Source of the DNA: JAFDEI01 sp964196055 | GTDB lineage: Bacteria > Myxococcota_A > UBA9160 > SMWR01 | DNA length: 19,859 bases | Direction of reading: 5' to 3' | Assembly: GCA_964196055.1 (NCBI GenBank) | Contig: CAXMSF010000305.1 | Coordinates: forward strand, 1 to 19,859 | Shown: positions 1 to 7,574 of the stretch, piece by piece | Numbering within the stretch: the stretch's first letter is position 1 | How the letters are laid out: each line of letters starts with the position of its first letter | The notes under the pieces: model-generated | The model's input: only the letters and a program-made list of their open reading frames with translations | What the model was told of the DNA's origin: nothing | The model's database searches: none | Position numbers and translations under genes: made by a program

Positions 1-459
1 GTCGATTTCAATGAGACGGTCGCCAGTTTCATCGGACAGGAGGCAAGCGTACAGTTCTACGCCGACACCGAAGGCGCAACCGCGGCTGAAACGCGCCGTG
101 CAGCAGTCGACGATTCGCGTGCCCTGTCGGCGATACTGACCAGGCTACGCGACCGGATCGAAGCGCTGTACCAGGAAACCGAGCCGGGAGTCGAACGGAA
201 ACGCCGAAGAGAGGCACTCGAAATCACCGCCCGCGAGGAACTCGCAGCGCTTGCATTGCGCGGGCGCGACGGCACGTCGTTGGCCCAGAGCATTCGTCTG
301 AATGATGCCTGCGTGGCGCTCTCGGGAACCTACAGCGCTGGGATCGAACGCTATGTCGCGAATCTTGCGACCCTTGACGGAAATCTGCCCGAGTTCATCG
401 CGCGCCTGCGCGCGTCCGCAGACGCTCCGGATCCAGCCGAGGCCCTGCTCGCGCCTTAG
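1..459 (+). CDS. Putative aminopeptidase, C-terminal part (PF10023/COG4324 type)
   Basis: This frame is open from base 1 to a TAG at 457-459, so only the last 152 residues are visible and the start lies upstream of the window. It opens with VDFNETVASFIGQEASVQFY, which resembles the segment after the zinc-binding helix in the COG4324 'predicted aminopeptidase' family (Asn-Glu followed by Ala/Ser-Phe and an acidic helix). Near residues 104-140 it has LNDACVALSGTYSAGIERY followed by a GNLPEFIARLRA-like end, also typical of the C-terminus of that family. The expected HExxH-type zinc site would be just upstream and cannot be checked. The family is predicted to be a zinc peptidase that is often secreted or envelope-located; its substrate is unknown. 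A 61-bp gap separates it from the MoxR gene. Family assignment is by remembered motif, so confidence is moderate. Confidence 0.65.
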   Translation, partial: VDFNETVASFIGQEASVQFYADTEGATAAETRRAAVDDSRALSAILTRLRDRIEALYQETEPGVERKRRREALEITAREELAALALRGRDGTSLAQSIRLNDACVALSGTYSAGIERYVANLATLDGNLPEFIARLRASADAPDPAEALLAP

Positions 460-520
460 CGCCGAATCCTGAACGATTCCGAACCGCATCGCCTGCCAGC
501 TGCGGGCTGCCTGCCGCAAA

Positions 521-1597
521 ATGAATCGCCCTCACGGCCGTTCGTATCTCATGCGCAACCCTTCACCCGCCGATGAAATGGCCGTGGCCGAAGACCGTCT
601 CGCCCAGAAAAGCGACGCCGACGCGAATTCCCCGATGCTGAATCCTGAAGTAGCCCGGGAGCACGCCGACCGTTTACGCGCGAACGTCGAGCGGGCGCTC
701 CGAGGCAAGCCCGATGTCGTGCGGCGCGCCGTCGAGACGTTGATCGCGCGGGGCCACCTACTGCTCGAAGACGTTCCGGGCGTAGGCAAGACGACGCTCG
801 CCCACGCGCTCGCACGCTCGATCGATGCGGAATTCCGGCGCGTGCAATTCACGAGCGACCTGCTCCCCGGTGACCTTCTCGGTACCTCGATGCCCGAGAT
901 CCGCGATGGAATCCCCACCGGAAACTTCGCGTTTCAGCCAGGTCCGATCTTCGCCAACATCGTGCTCGCGGACGAGATCAACCGCGCGAGTCCAAAGGCA
1001 CAGTCCGCCCTGCTCGAGGCAATGAGCGACAACTCCGTCAGCGTGGACGGCGTGACCCGCCGTCTGCCCGAACCGTTCTTCGTCGTCGCAACGCAAAACC
1101 CGCTCGAGCACCACGGGACCCACCCGCTTCCGGAGTCTCAGCTCGACCGGTTCATGATCAGCACCGCGATCGGCTATCCCGACCCCGAAGACGAGGCCGC
1201 TGTACTGCGTGAAGATCCGGCGCACTCCTCCCTGCCAGGGCTCACCCCGGTCGTCACGATCGACCAGGTCGTCGCAATGCAGTCGACCGCGGAACGGATC
1301 AAATTCGACGAGTCCCTGGTCTCGTACCTGCTCGCGATCGTGCACGAAAGCCGCGATCACGAATCGCTCGAGTTGGGAGTCTCACCGCGTGCGGCCATCG
1401 CGTTGCGACGGGCCGCCCAAGCTCGGGCGCTCGTAGACGGACGGGACTACTGCATCCCCGAAGATGTGCGCGACCTCGCCGTCGACGTGCTCTCGCACCG
1501 GATCGTCGTCGACCCGCGCTCCGGTCGCGCTCGGGGCGGAGAGGAAACGGCGTGGGTGATGCGAGAAATTCTCGAGCGGATTCCAGTCCCGCTCTGA
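521..1597 (+). CDS. MoxR-family AAA+ ATPase
   Basis: A 358-residue AAA+ ATPase of the MoxR type, chaperone-like ATPases thought to help insert or remodel metal-binding or envelope proteins. Walker A is DVPGVGKTT at about residues 84-92, Walker B is IVLADEIN at about 147-154, sensor 1 is VVATQNPLE at about 188-196, and the LPESQLDRF segment carries the predicted arginine finger at about 210. The C-terminal lid follows (SPRAAIALRRAAQARAL and the DVRDLAVDVLSHRI stretch). The start is uncertain. The ATG at 521 and the in-frame ATG at 551 both lack a clear Shine-Dalgarno, and the first 45 or so residues are poorly conserved in style, so the protein may be about ten residues shorter. Its 3' end overlaps the DUF58 gene by 46 bp. 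MoxR next to DUF58 and a transglutaminase is a recurrent arrangement and supports the call. Confidence 0.93.
   Translation: MNRPHGRSYLMRNPSPADEMAVAEDRLAQKSDADANSPMLNPEVAREHADRLRANVERALRGKPDVVRRAVETLIARGHLLLEDVPGVGKTTLAHALARSIDAEFRRVQFTSDLLPGDLLGTSMPEIRDGIPTGNFAFQPGPIFANIVLADEINRASPKAQSALLEAMSDNSVSVDGVTRRLPEPFFVVATQNPLEHHGTHPLPESQLDRFMISTAIGYPDPEDEAAVLREDPAHSSLPGLTPVVTIDQVVAMQSTAERIKFDESLVSYLLAIVHESRDHESLELGVSPRAAIALRRAAQARALVDGRDYCIPEDVRDLAVDVLSHRIVVDPRSGRARGGEETAWVMREILERIPVPL
1538..1544 (+). promoter_or_regulatory. Ribosome binding site fixing the GTG start of the DUF58 gene
   Basis: GGAGAGG lies seven bases before the GTG at 1552, inside the end of the MoxR gene. It supports this non-ATG start and suggests translational coupling of the two genes. 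Confidence 0.6.
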
Positions 1598-2565
1598 AGG
1601 ATCGGCTGCAACGCTGGCTGAGTCCACCACGGAAACTCCGCCCCACGCGCGCGGGGTGGATCTTCTGCGTGCTCACGTTCGGCGTCGGATTCGCTGCGCT
1701 CAACACCGGCAACAATCTGCTCTACCTGGTGCTGTCGTTGATGCTCGCATTCCTGGTGCTCTCGGGAGTGATGTCCGAATCGGCGCTACGCGGAATCCGC
1801 GTGCGCCGCCAACTGCCGCGCGATCTATTCGCGGGTGAGACCACCGCCGTCGGCCTCGAAATCTCGAACCACCAATCGCGCATCCCCGCATTCGCGGTCC
1901 TCGTAGAAGACCGCATCCGGGAGGACGGCCAAGACGAACGCGCGGGCGGCCGCGCCTTTGCCCTCCGCGTCGACCCGGGCACCGTCGAAGTGCGCTCGTA
2001 CAACATCACTCCGACACGTCGAGGAAATATAAAATTCCTTTACTATCAGGTGTATACACGCTTCCCCTTCGGACTATTCTCGAAGTCTCTCAGGATCGAA
2101 TCCGAAGCGGATTCGCTGGTCTATCCGAGGGTCGAGAGCGTCGGGATTCCGACGTCATTCGGTGACGCTCGGGGCGGCGGCGAACGGGTGACGGGCCCCG
2201 GCGGCACCGGCGCCAATGCGGTCGGCCTTCGCGAGTTCGAACACGGCGACACGATTCGCCGGATCCACTGGCGAGCCTCGCTGCGACACCGGGCGCTGCT
2301 CGTCACCGAAACCGACTATGAACACGAGTCGGAAGTCGAGGTGCGCCTGCGGACCCGCAACGTGCCGAGCGGTGATCCGTTCGAAGATCGGGTTTCGTGG
2401 GCCGCGTCCGAGATCGTCGCGCTGATTGCCGCGGAGAACCGGGTGGTACTACGCACCGATGGCCGCTGCTTCCCGGCCGGGTCGGGTCGACTCCACCGAT
2501 CTCGCTTGCTCAGCTATCTCGCTCTGGTCCAGCCCGACGCAACCGTCGCCCGGGAACGGTCATGA
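1552..2565 (+). CDS. DUF58-domain membrane protein
   Basis: A 337-residue protein starting with GTG. A short basic N-terminus leads into two closely spaced membrane helices (about residues 35-55 and 56-76), followed by a soluble beta-rich region. The DUF58 signature is clear at about residues 219-270: a Gly-Ala-rich approach, LREFEHGDTIRRIHWRASLR, then LLVTETDYEHESEVEVRLRT. This matches the family pattern 'G..glReY..GD..R.I.W..sar...L.v..' and is a von Willebrand A-like fold fragment. DUF58 proteins have no established biochemical activity; they are genetically linked to MoxR ATPases and transglutaminases and probably act at the inner membrane. The gene ends in an ATGA overlap with the transglutaminase gene, so the three are very likely one operon. 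Confidence 0.92.
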   Translation: MGDARNSRADSSPALKDRLQRWLSPPRKLRPTRAGWIFCVLTFGVGFAALNTGNNLLYLVLSLMLAFLVLSGVMSESALRGIRVRRQLPRDLFAGETTAVGLEISNHQSRIPAFAVLVEDRIREDGQDERAGGRAFALRVDPGTVEVRSYNITPTRRGNIKFLYYQVYTRFPFGLFSKSLRIESEADSLVYPRVESVGIPTSFGDARGGGERVTGPGGTGANAVGLREFEHGDTIRRIHWRASLRHRALLVTETDYEHESEVEVRLRTRNVPSGDPFEDRVSWAASEIVALIAAENRVVLRTDGRCFPAGSGRLHRSRLLSYLALVQPDATVARERS

Positions 2566-4688
2566 GCCGGCGCGCATTCCGGATCGATGTCGCCGAACCG
2601 CGCCCAGCCTCCGCCTGGGCGCTCGTCACCCTCGCGAGCGCTTCGCTCTGGATCACGCAGCAACTCGCAATCTGGGTCGTCGCGATTCAGGGTTTCTTCC
2701 TGCTCTACTCGTTGGCGACGCGCGCGCAACCTCGACGCTGGCAGAAATCTCCGATCGCGCTCAACGTAGGGATGTTCTTCATCGTGTTCGTGACGATTCG
2801 GGTTGCGCTGCGCGGCGGCCCATCCACGATCGCCCTCGCGCATTTCGCGGCACTCACGCAGGCATTGCAACTCGTCGACGCGCGACCACGCCGCACCGAG
2901 TTCCTGCTGGTCGCGTTGGCGCTCTTCCAGGTAGTACTCGCCTCGAATCTCACCGACAGCGTGTTCTTCCCTCCGCTGCTGATCGCTTTCACCTTCGCAA
3001 CGGTCTGGACGCTGATCGTCCACACACTTCGCAGCGAGGCCCTCGAGGCAGGCGACCACGCAGCCGCGTCCCGCGCCCTTACACCCGGAGTGCTGAAGAT
3101 GACCTTCTTCGCGACCGGTGCCTCGGTCGCACTCGCGCTGGTGATCTTCATCGTGTTGCCGCGACTGCACGCGAGTGTCCTCAACGCCTCCGGCATGTCC
3201 CGAGTGACCGCAACATCGGGCTTTTCCGACAAGGTCACACTCGGTGCACTCGGCACCATCCGGCAGGATCCAACCGTGGTGATGCGCGTGGAAACCACCT
3301 TCGGCAAGGCGCCCGGGCGCGAAGACGCGTATTGGCGTGGCCTGGCGTTCGACCGCTTCGACGGCAGCAATTGGTCGATCACGCCGCTCGGCCGCGACCC
3401 GGTACCCGGAAGCGCCGAAGGCGGCGTGACGTTTACGCATCAGCCTGACCGCGTGAATCTGATCCAGACGATCGTACGCGATCCGGTCGAGGCCGGAGTG
3501 CTGTTCGGCATCGGCCTGAAGCGCGGCGTACAGGGAACCATCCGGCAGCTCGAGACCGATTCCAACGGCGGGCTCTACGCACGCGCACAGAGCCACGAGC
3601 GCGTCCGCTATACGATCAAGAGTGAGCGAAGCAAGTGGGGCGACGCGGCACTCGAGCGCGACAATGCGGTACTCCCGAAATGGCAGGGCAACCGCTACCT
3701 CCAATTGCCCGAGCTCTCATCCGCAGTCGCGATTCTCGCCCATGAAATCACGCGCGAGAAGACTCGCGACGCTGATAAGGCGCGCGCGATCGAACGCTAC
3801 TTGTTCGTGAACGGCCGTTACAGCGACACCCCGCCGACCCTCGACGATTCAGGGGGAGAATCGACGCTCGAGCACTTCTTGTTCCAGAGCATGGCCGCGC
3901 ACTGCGAATATTATGCATCCGCGTTCGTCGTACTCGCGCGCAGCGTCGGCCTGCCCGCTCGCCTCGTCAATGGCTTTGCGGGGGGACGGGCCAACCGGAT
4001 CGGGAACTTCGTCGAGGTTTCGCGCGCAGACGCCCACGCCTGGGCGGAAGTCCACTACGATAGAGCCGGATGGGTCCGCTACGACGCGACCCCGCCCGAC
4101 CTCCGGGTTCGCGCGCTCGCGCCGCTGACGCTCGATGAGCGCGTCCGTGAACTCGCCAGCGCCATGGAACTCTGGTGGTTCCAGCGCGTGGTCGGATTCG
4201 ACCGCTCGGATCAGATTCATGCGATGAAGCGCGCCTGGACCGGCTGGGCCGGCTCGAGGCGCCCACGAAACGAGATGGTTCGCGGTAACGAAGCCAACAT
4301 CTGGCAGGGCCTCGAAAGCACGCCATGGCGCGAAGGCACCGTTCTCGCGCTGTGTTTCGCGGGCAGCATCAGCGCACTGTGGTGGTTGCGTCCGAAGACG
4401 CACCGCAAGGGGCTGCCGATCGCGTACTCGGACGGCCTGGATCTGCTTGCGCGACACGGACTCAGACGCGCGCCGACCGCGACCGCACGCGATTTCGCGG
4501 CTGCGGTTCGCGTCGCCCACCCCGCCGCCGGGCCGGCCTTCGAGGCGATCACGGAAAGCTATCTCAGCGAGCGCTTCGGCGGCTTCCCGAGCGCCGGCGT
4601 CGGCGATCACCTCGACGCACTCCGCATGGGCCTCGCGCACGCGACCCGGCGTCGGAAGCAACGCAGGCGCATCAAGACCAGCCGCTAA
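2562..4688 (+). CDS. TgpA-like transglutaminase membrane protein (DUF3488 + transglutaminase core + DUF4129)
   Basis: A 708-residue protein. The start at 2562 is chosen because it forms an ATGA overlap with the DUF58 stop; the frame is open further upstream, but that stretch lies inside the DUF58 gene. The N-terminal 200 or so residues hold several hydrophobic helices (DUF3488 type, TgpA N-terminal domain). The large following domain contains the transglutaminase-like core with a complete catalytic triad: Cys448 (AAHCEYYASA), His492 (ADAHAWAEVHY) and Asp508 (VRYDATPP). One more helix (TVLALCFAGSISALWWL) near residue 600 precedes a C-terminal DUF4129-like cytoplasmic segment ending in a basic tail. 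TgpA of Pseudomonas is an essential inner-membrane protein with a periplasmic catalytic domain; the same topology is inferred here. The substrate is unknown. It is the last gene of the MoxR/DUF58 operon. Confidence 0.93.
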   Translation: MSRRAFRIDVAEPRPASAWALVTLASASLWITQQLAIWVVAIQGFFLLYSLATRAQPRRWQKSPIALNVGMFFIVFVTIRVALRGGPSTIALAHFAALTQALQLVDARPRRTEFLLVALALFQVVLASNLTDSVFFPPLLIAFTFATVWTLIVHTLRSEALEAGDHAAASRALTPGVLKMTFFATGASVALALVIFIVLPRLHASVLNASGMSRVTATSGFSDKVTLGALGTIRQDPTVVMRVETTFGKAPGREDAYWRGLAFDRFDGSNWSITPLGRDPVPGSAEGGVTFTHQPDRVNLIQTIVRDPVEAGVLFGIGLKRGVQGTIRQLETDSNGGLYARAQSHERVRYTIKSERSKWGDAALERDNAVLPKWQGNRYLQLPELSSAVAILAHEITREKTRDADKARAIERYLFVNGRYSDTPPTLDDSGGESTLEHFLFQSMAAHCEYYASAFVVLARSVGLPARLVNGFAGGRANRIGNFVEVSRADAHAWAEVHYDRAGWVRYDATPPDLRVRALAPLTLDERVRELASAMELWWFQRVVGFDRSDQIHAMKRAWTGWAGSRRPRNEMVRGNEANIWQGLESTPWREGTVLALCFAGSISALWWLRPKTHRKGLPIAYSDGLDLLARHGLRRAPTATARDFAAAVRVAHPAAGPAFEAITESYLSERFGGFPSAGVGDHLDALRMGLAHATRRRKQRRRIKTSR

Positions 4689-4705
4689 TCACCCGATAGA
4701 CGAGA

Positions 4706-7258
4706 ATGTCCGCGTCACTCCCCACCGGCCGTAGATTCATCCAGAAGATCCTCACCTACACGGGTATTTACGCGGCGCTCGCCTGTGTCGTCATCAGCCT
4801 GTATCTCTCCGGCCTGCTGCGGCTGACGACCCAACAGTGGCAGGGATTCTTCCAGATTGTCGCGGGCGTGTTCGTGTTGATCTTTCCCGCGATGAACCTC
4901 GTGCATCGCCGCGTGCTGCGGCGGATCCAACGCTGTCTCGACCAGCTCGCGACGGGAACCCCACACCCCGGCCAACTCCAGCGCGGCTTCGCCGCAATTG
5001 CCGACTTTCCACGTTATTGGTTCGTCTGGGGACTGATGTGGTGGGGGCTCGGAGGAGCCGCCGTTGGCGGTGCGATGTGCCTGCGTTACGACGATTTCAC
5101 GCTGCGGTCCGCGTTCGTCATCCTGTGTGCGACGATCTCGGCGGCGTTCATCACCGACATCTACTACTACCTCACCGTCAAACGGTTTCTCGCTCCCGCC
5201 CGGGCAGCACTGGCCGCAGAGATCGGCGCTCCGCATCTCCGTGCACCGTTGATCCACCGAGTCTCCCTGCGGACCAAGCTGATGGCGGCCACCACCAGCG
5301 TCATCCTGGTCACCGCGGTCTTCGCATCCCTGCTGTCGCAGGTGCGCAGCGAACGAGCGGTCGAAGACCACACCCTGCAATTACAGCAGCGGATCCTCGG
5401 CGCGCTGACCCAACGCCAGAACCTTTCCTTCACCGACGCCGCAGCCGAGCTGGGTGCGTTGGGGCAGCCCGTGGAGCTACTTCTCTTCGATGCTTCGACG
5501 CAACGGTTGATCGCCGGGAACCCGGACGCATTGATTGATTCCAATCGTGCTCGCCTCTTCGATCGCTCGGATAGTTCGGGCGACAGCTCGGGCTTCGACA
5601 CCCCGCGCAGCTTTTCCTGGCGGCCGCTGCCCGATTCCACGTCCGTCCTCGTCGCGGTTGAACCCGAAGGATTCCGGAGCCATGGCGCCGGAGACGGGGC
5701 ATTCGCGTTGTTGCTGCTCTTCTCGTCGCTCGTCGCGGTGGGAGTCGCCTACTTGATGGCACGCGAAGTCGGCGACGCCACCGAAGTCCTGCGGGCGGGC
5801 GCGGCCCGCATCGCAGACGGTGACCTCCGGCCGAGCGCAATCTTCGAAAGCGAAGATGAGCTCGGGGAACTGGCCCACAGCTTCGAGACGATGACCTCAT
5901 CGCTGCGCGTCACCATGGAGCGTGTAAACGGGGCCGCTGATCGCATGCAGGAGGCTTCCAGCGAAATCGCAAGCGCAAGTCACAATGTTGCCGACGTCAC
6001 CCAACTCCAAGTCTGCGGCATCGCTGAAGCAACCGAGTCGATGGGCAGCATCGACGAACAGGTTCGAGACATCGCGGGATCCGCTGGGGACCTCGAACAA
6101 GTGCTCGATCAAGCGTCGAGTTCGGTGATGGAAATCGCAGCGACCAGCAACCAGCTCAACCAGGGCGCGAACGACCTCGCCGTGAACGTCGATCAGGTTG
6201 CGAGCACTTCCGAGGAAATGTCGCGCAGCATTGCCCAGGTAGCCGAAAGCTCCGATTCGCTGGTGACATCCGCCGACGAGGTTTCGACCAGCATGGATCA
6301 GGCCGCAGCCGGCAATCACGAAGTGGCGAAGAATACCGACGAAATTGCGCGCCTCGCCGGCCTGATGAGTCAGCTGTCCGAACAGGGCCGGAGCCACGTA
6401 TCCGAGACCATCGAAGCGATGACCGCAATCCACACCGCCACGGCAAACGCGAACCAGGTGATCGGAAGCCTCGCCGACAACACCAAGGAAATCGGCAGCG
6501 TGATCGAAGTGATCGACGACGTCGCAGACGAATCCGGACTCCTGGCCCTCAACGCAGCAATCATCGCAGCCCAAGCCGGTGAACACGGGCGGAGCTTCGC
6601 CGTCGTCGCCGAACAGATAAAGCGACTCGCCGCAAGAGTTTCCGCAAGCACCAAGGGCGTCGCGCATTTGATCCAATCGGTGCAGGAGCAAACACAAGAA
6701 ACCCGAAATGCCATCGAGAACAGCGTCGAGATCGTTGATCGTGGCGTGATGCTCGCAGGCCAGGCAGGTGCGTCGCTCGAGAAGATCACACACGCCGCGA
6801 GCGAGAGCGGCGAGCAGATCGATTCCATCGTCGAAACGATGAAGAACCAGGCGGAGGCCGTCTCCTACGTCGCAAACCTGATGGAGAGCGTGCAGAGCGG
6901 AACCGGCCGGATTCGAAGCGCAATCGCCGAACAAGAGCGCAGCACCACGCTACTCCAACAAGGCGCCAGCTCGAGTGGCGAAACCGCAAACCAGCTGCGG
7001 CGCTCCACCGATGAGCAGGCGCAGAGCACCACGGCAATCGGTCGGAACATGGAATCGATTCATCAGTCCGTGGGCCGGATCAACAAGAACCTGAAACAGC
7101 AGAGCAGCTCCTGCAGTCAGGCAGTGGAAGTTCTAGACCAGGTGAATGTCAGTACCGAGTCGAACAAGCAGTCGGTGCAACGACTCCAGGATGCAATGAG
7201 CGTTCTTCAGGAAAAATCCGACGAGCTTCGAGAAGAGGTGGCGCGCTTCCGCGTCTGA
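4706..7258 (+). CDS. Methyl-accepting chemotaxis-type receptor with six membrane helices and HAMP
   Basis: An 850-residue transducer. Four N-terminal hydrophobic segments (about residues 15-38, 47-66, 104-125 and 134-157) form a membrane module. Helix 5 (about 190-211), an extracytoplasmic region of about 115 residues and helix 6 (about 332-352) follow. HAMP is at about 350-402 (ARIADGDLR, DELGELAHSFETMTSSL). The rest is a long helical signalling domain rich in Ser, Gln, Ala and Glu. The hairpin tip is at about 605-640: it has VADESGLLALNAAIIAAQ then AGEHGRSFAVVA. Against the usual AxQTNLLALNAAIEAARAGE, the QTN is ESG and the Glu and Arg equivalent to Tsr E385 and R388 are Ile620 and Gln623, while Asn616 and Glu626 are kept. 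No C-terminal CheR/CheB tether pentapeptide is seen. The ATG is preceded by a weak ACGAGA. It lies 17 bp after the transglutaminase gene and may be read through from it, or be independent. Confidence 0.93.
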   Translation: MSASLPTGRRFIQKILTYTGIYAALACVVISLYLSGLLRLTTQQWQGFFQIVAGVFVLIFPAMNLVHRRVLRRIQRCLDQLATGTPHPGQLQRGFAAIADFPRYWFVWGLMWWGLGGAAVGGAMCLRYDDFTLRSAFVILCATISAAFITDIYYYLTVKRFLAPARAALAAEIGAPHLRAPLIHRVSLRTKLMAATTSVILVTAVFASLLSQVRSERAVEDHTLQLQQRILGALTQRQNLSFTDAAAELGALGQPVELLLFDASTQRLIAGNPDALIDSNRARLFDRSDSSGDSSGFDTPRSFSWRPLPDSTSVLVAVEPEGFRSHGAGDGAFALLLLFSSLVAVGVAYLMAREVGDATEVLRAGAARIADGDLRPSAIFESEDELGELAHSFETMTSSLRVTMERVNGAADRMQEASSEIASASHNVADVTQLQVCGIAEATESMGSIDEQVRDIAGSAGDLEQVLDQASSSVMEIAATSNQLNQGANDLAVNVDQVASTSEEMSRSIAQVAESSDSLVTSADEVSTSMDQAAAGNHEVAKNTDEIARLAGLMSQLSEQGRSHVSETIEAMTAIHTATANANQVIGSLADNTKEIGSVIEVIDDVADESGLLALNAAIIAAQAGEHGRSFAVVAEQIKRLAARVSASTKGVAHLIQSVQEQTQETRNAIENSVEIVDRGVMLAGQAGASLEKITHAASESGEQIDSIVETMKNQAEAVSYVANLMESVQSGTGRIRSAIAEQERSTTLLQQGASSSGETANQLRRSTDEQAQSTTAIGRNMESIHQSVGRINKNLKQQSSSCSQAVEVLDQVNVSTESNKQSVQRLQDAMSVLQEKSDELREEVARFRV

Positions 7259-7264
7259 GCCACT

Positions 7265-7282
7265 CCGCGCTCAGGTGCGCGG
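7265..7282. repeat. Short hairpin between convergent gene ends
   Basis: CCGCGC (7265-7270) and GCGCGG (7277-7282) are perfect inverted arms around a 6-nt loop, just after the chemoreceptor stop. No T-tract follows on either strand, so it is not a canonical intrinsic terminator, though it could weakly stop transcription or stabilise a 3' end. Confidence 0.35.
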
Positions 7283-7528
7283 CAACTCCACGACGTGTCG
7301 ATCCACCCAGCTCGTGCGCAACGAGCGAAGCCTCCGCGCCAGCCACACCTGAATTTTGATCAAAGCTTGATGGAAGCCCCCTGGCTCGCCCAGTACGGTG
7401 CGAATGATGCCGGGGAGCCAAGTGAAATCACAGAACTCTGAACGCTGAAAGTTCGCTGCGAGTCGATCCTGCAATCGGCCAAGGATAAAGCGCAACGCGA
7501 CGACCACCAAGACCTCGAGCGTCCCCAC
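7271..7528 (-). CDS. Possible small orphan protein of unknown function (85 aa)
   Basis: This covers most of what would otherwise be a 316-bp empty stretch between the chemoreceptor stop (7258) and the next plus-strand start (7575). The minus-strand frame read from a GTG at 7528 gives 85 residues of natural-looking composition: a hydrophobic start (LEVLVVVALRFILGRLQDRL), a central FCDFTWLPGIIRTVLGEPGG, an amphipathic helix (ALIKIQVWLARRLRSL) and a TGA at 7271-7273. About three-quarters of codons end in G or C, as expected for a coding frame here. There is no good Shine-Dalgarno (an AGGA sits too close to the GTG), and the frame stays open upstream, where it would overlap the PEP-CTERM gene. 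I recognise no family. It may be a real small gene, the 3' remnant of a larger one, or chance. Confidence 0.35.
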   Translation of the reverse strand: MGTLEVLVVVALRFILGRLQDRLAANFQRSEFCDFTWLPGIIRTVLGEPGGFHQALIKIQVWLARRLRSLRTSWVDRHVVELPRT

Positions 7529-7561
7529 GTTCCTGATGAATCGCCCCGGCCGAGATCGATC

Positions 7562-7568
7562 AGAGGAG
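7562..7568 (+). promoter_or_regulatory. Ribosome binding site fixing the start of the PEP-CTERM gene
   Basis: AGAGGAG lies six bases before the ATG at 7575. It selects this start over the in-frame ATG at 7536, which has no such site and would put a polar stretch before the signal peptide. Confidence 0.65.
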
Positions 7569-7574
7569 CACGCG

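Noticed and set aside
2397..2561. N-terminal extension of the transglutaminase protein
   Set aside because: It lies within the DUF58 coding end; the ATGA start at 2562 leads straight to the membrane helices.
2514..3704. Minus-strand open frame of 396 codons inside the transglutaminase gene
   Set aside because: Composition is unnatural for a folded protein, no start signals are seen, and the plus strand holds an intact catalytic triad.
5897..6934. Minus-strand open frame of 345 codons inside the chemoreceptor gene
   Set aside because: It mirrors the repetitive helical signalling domain; Cys/His/Leu-rich translation is typical of antisense of such sequence.
7265..7282. Intrinsic terminator after the chemoreceptor gene
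   Set aside because: The stem is only 6 bp and no T-rich tract follows on either strand.
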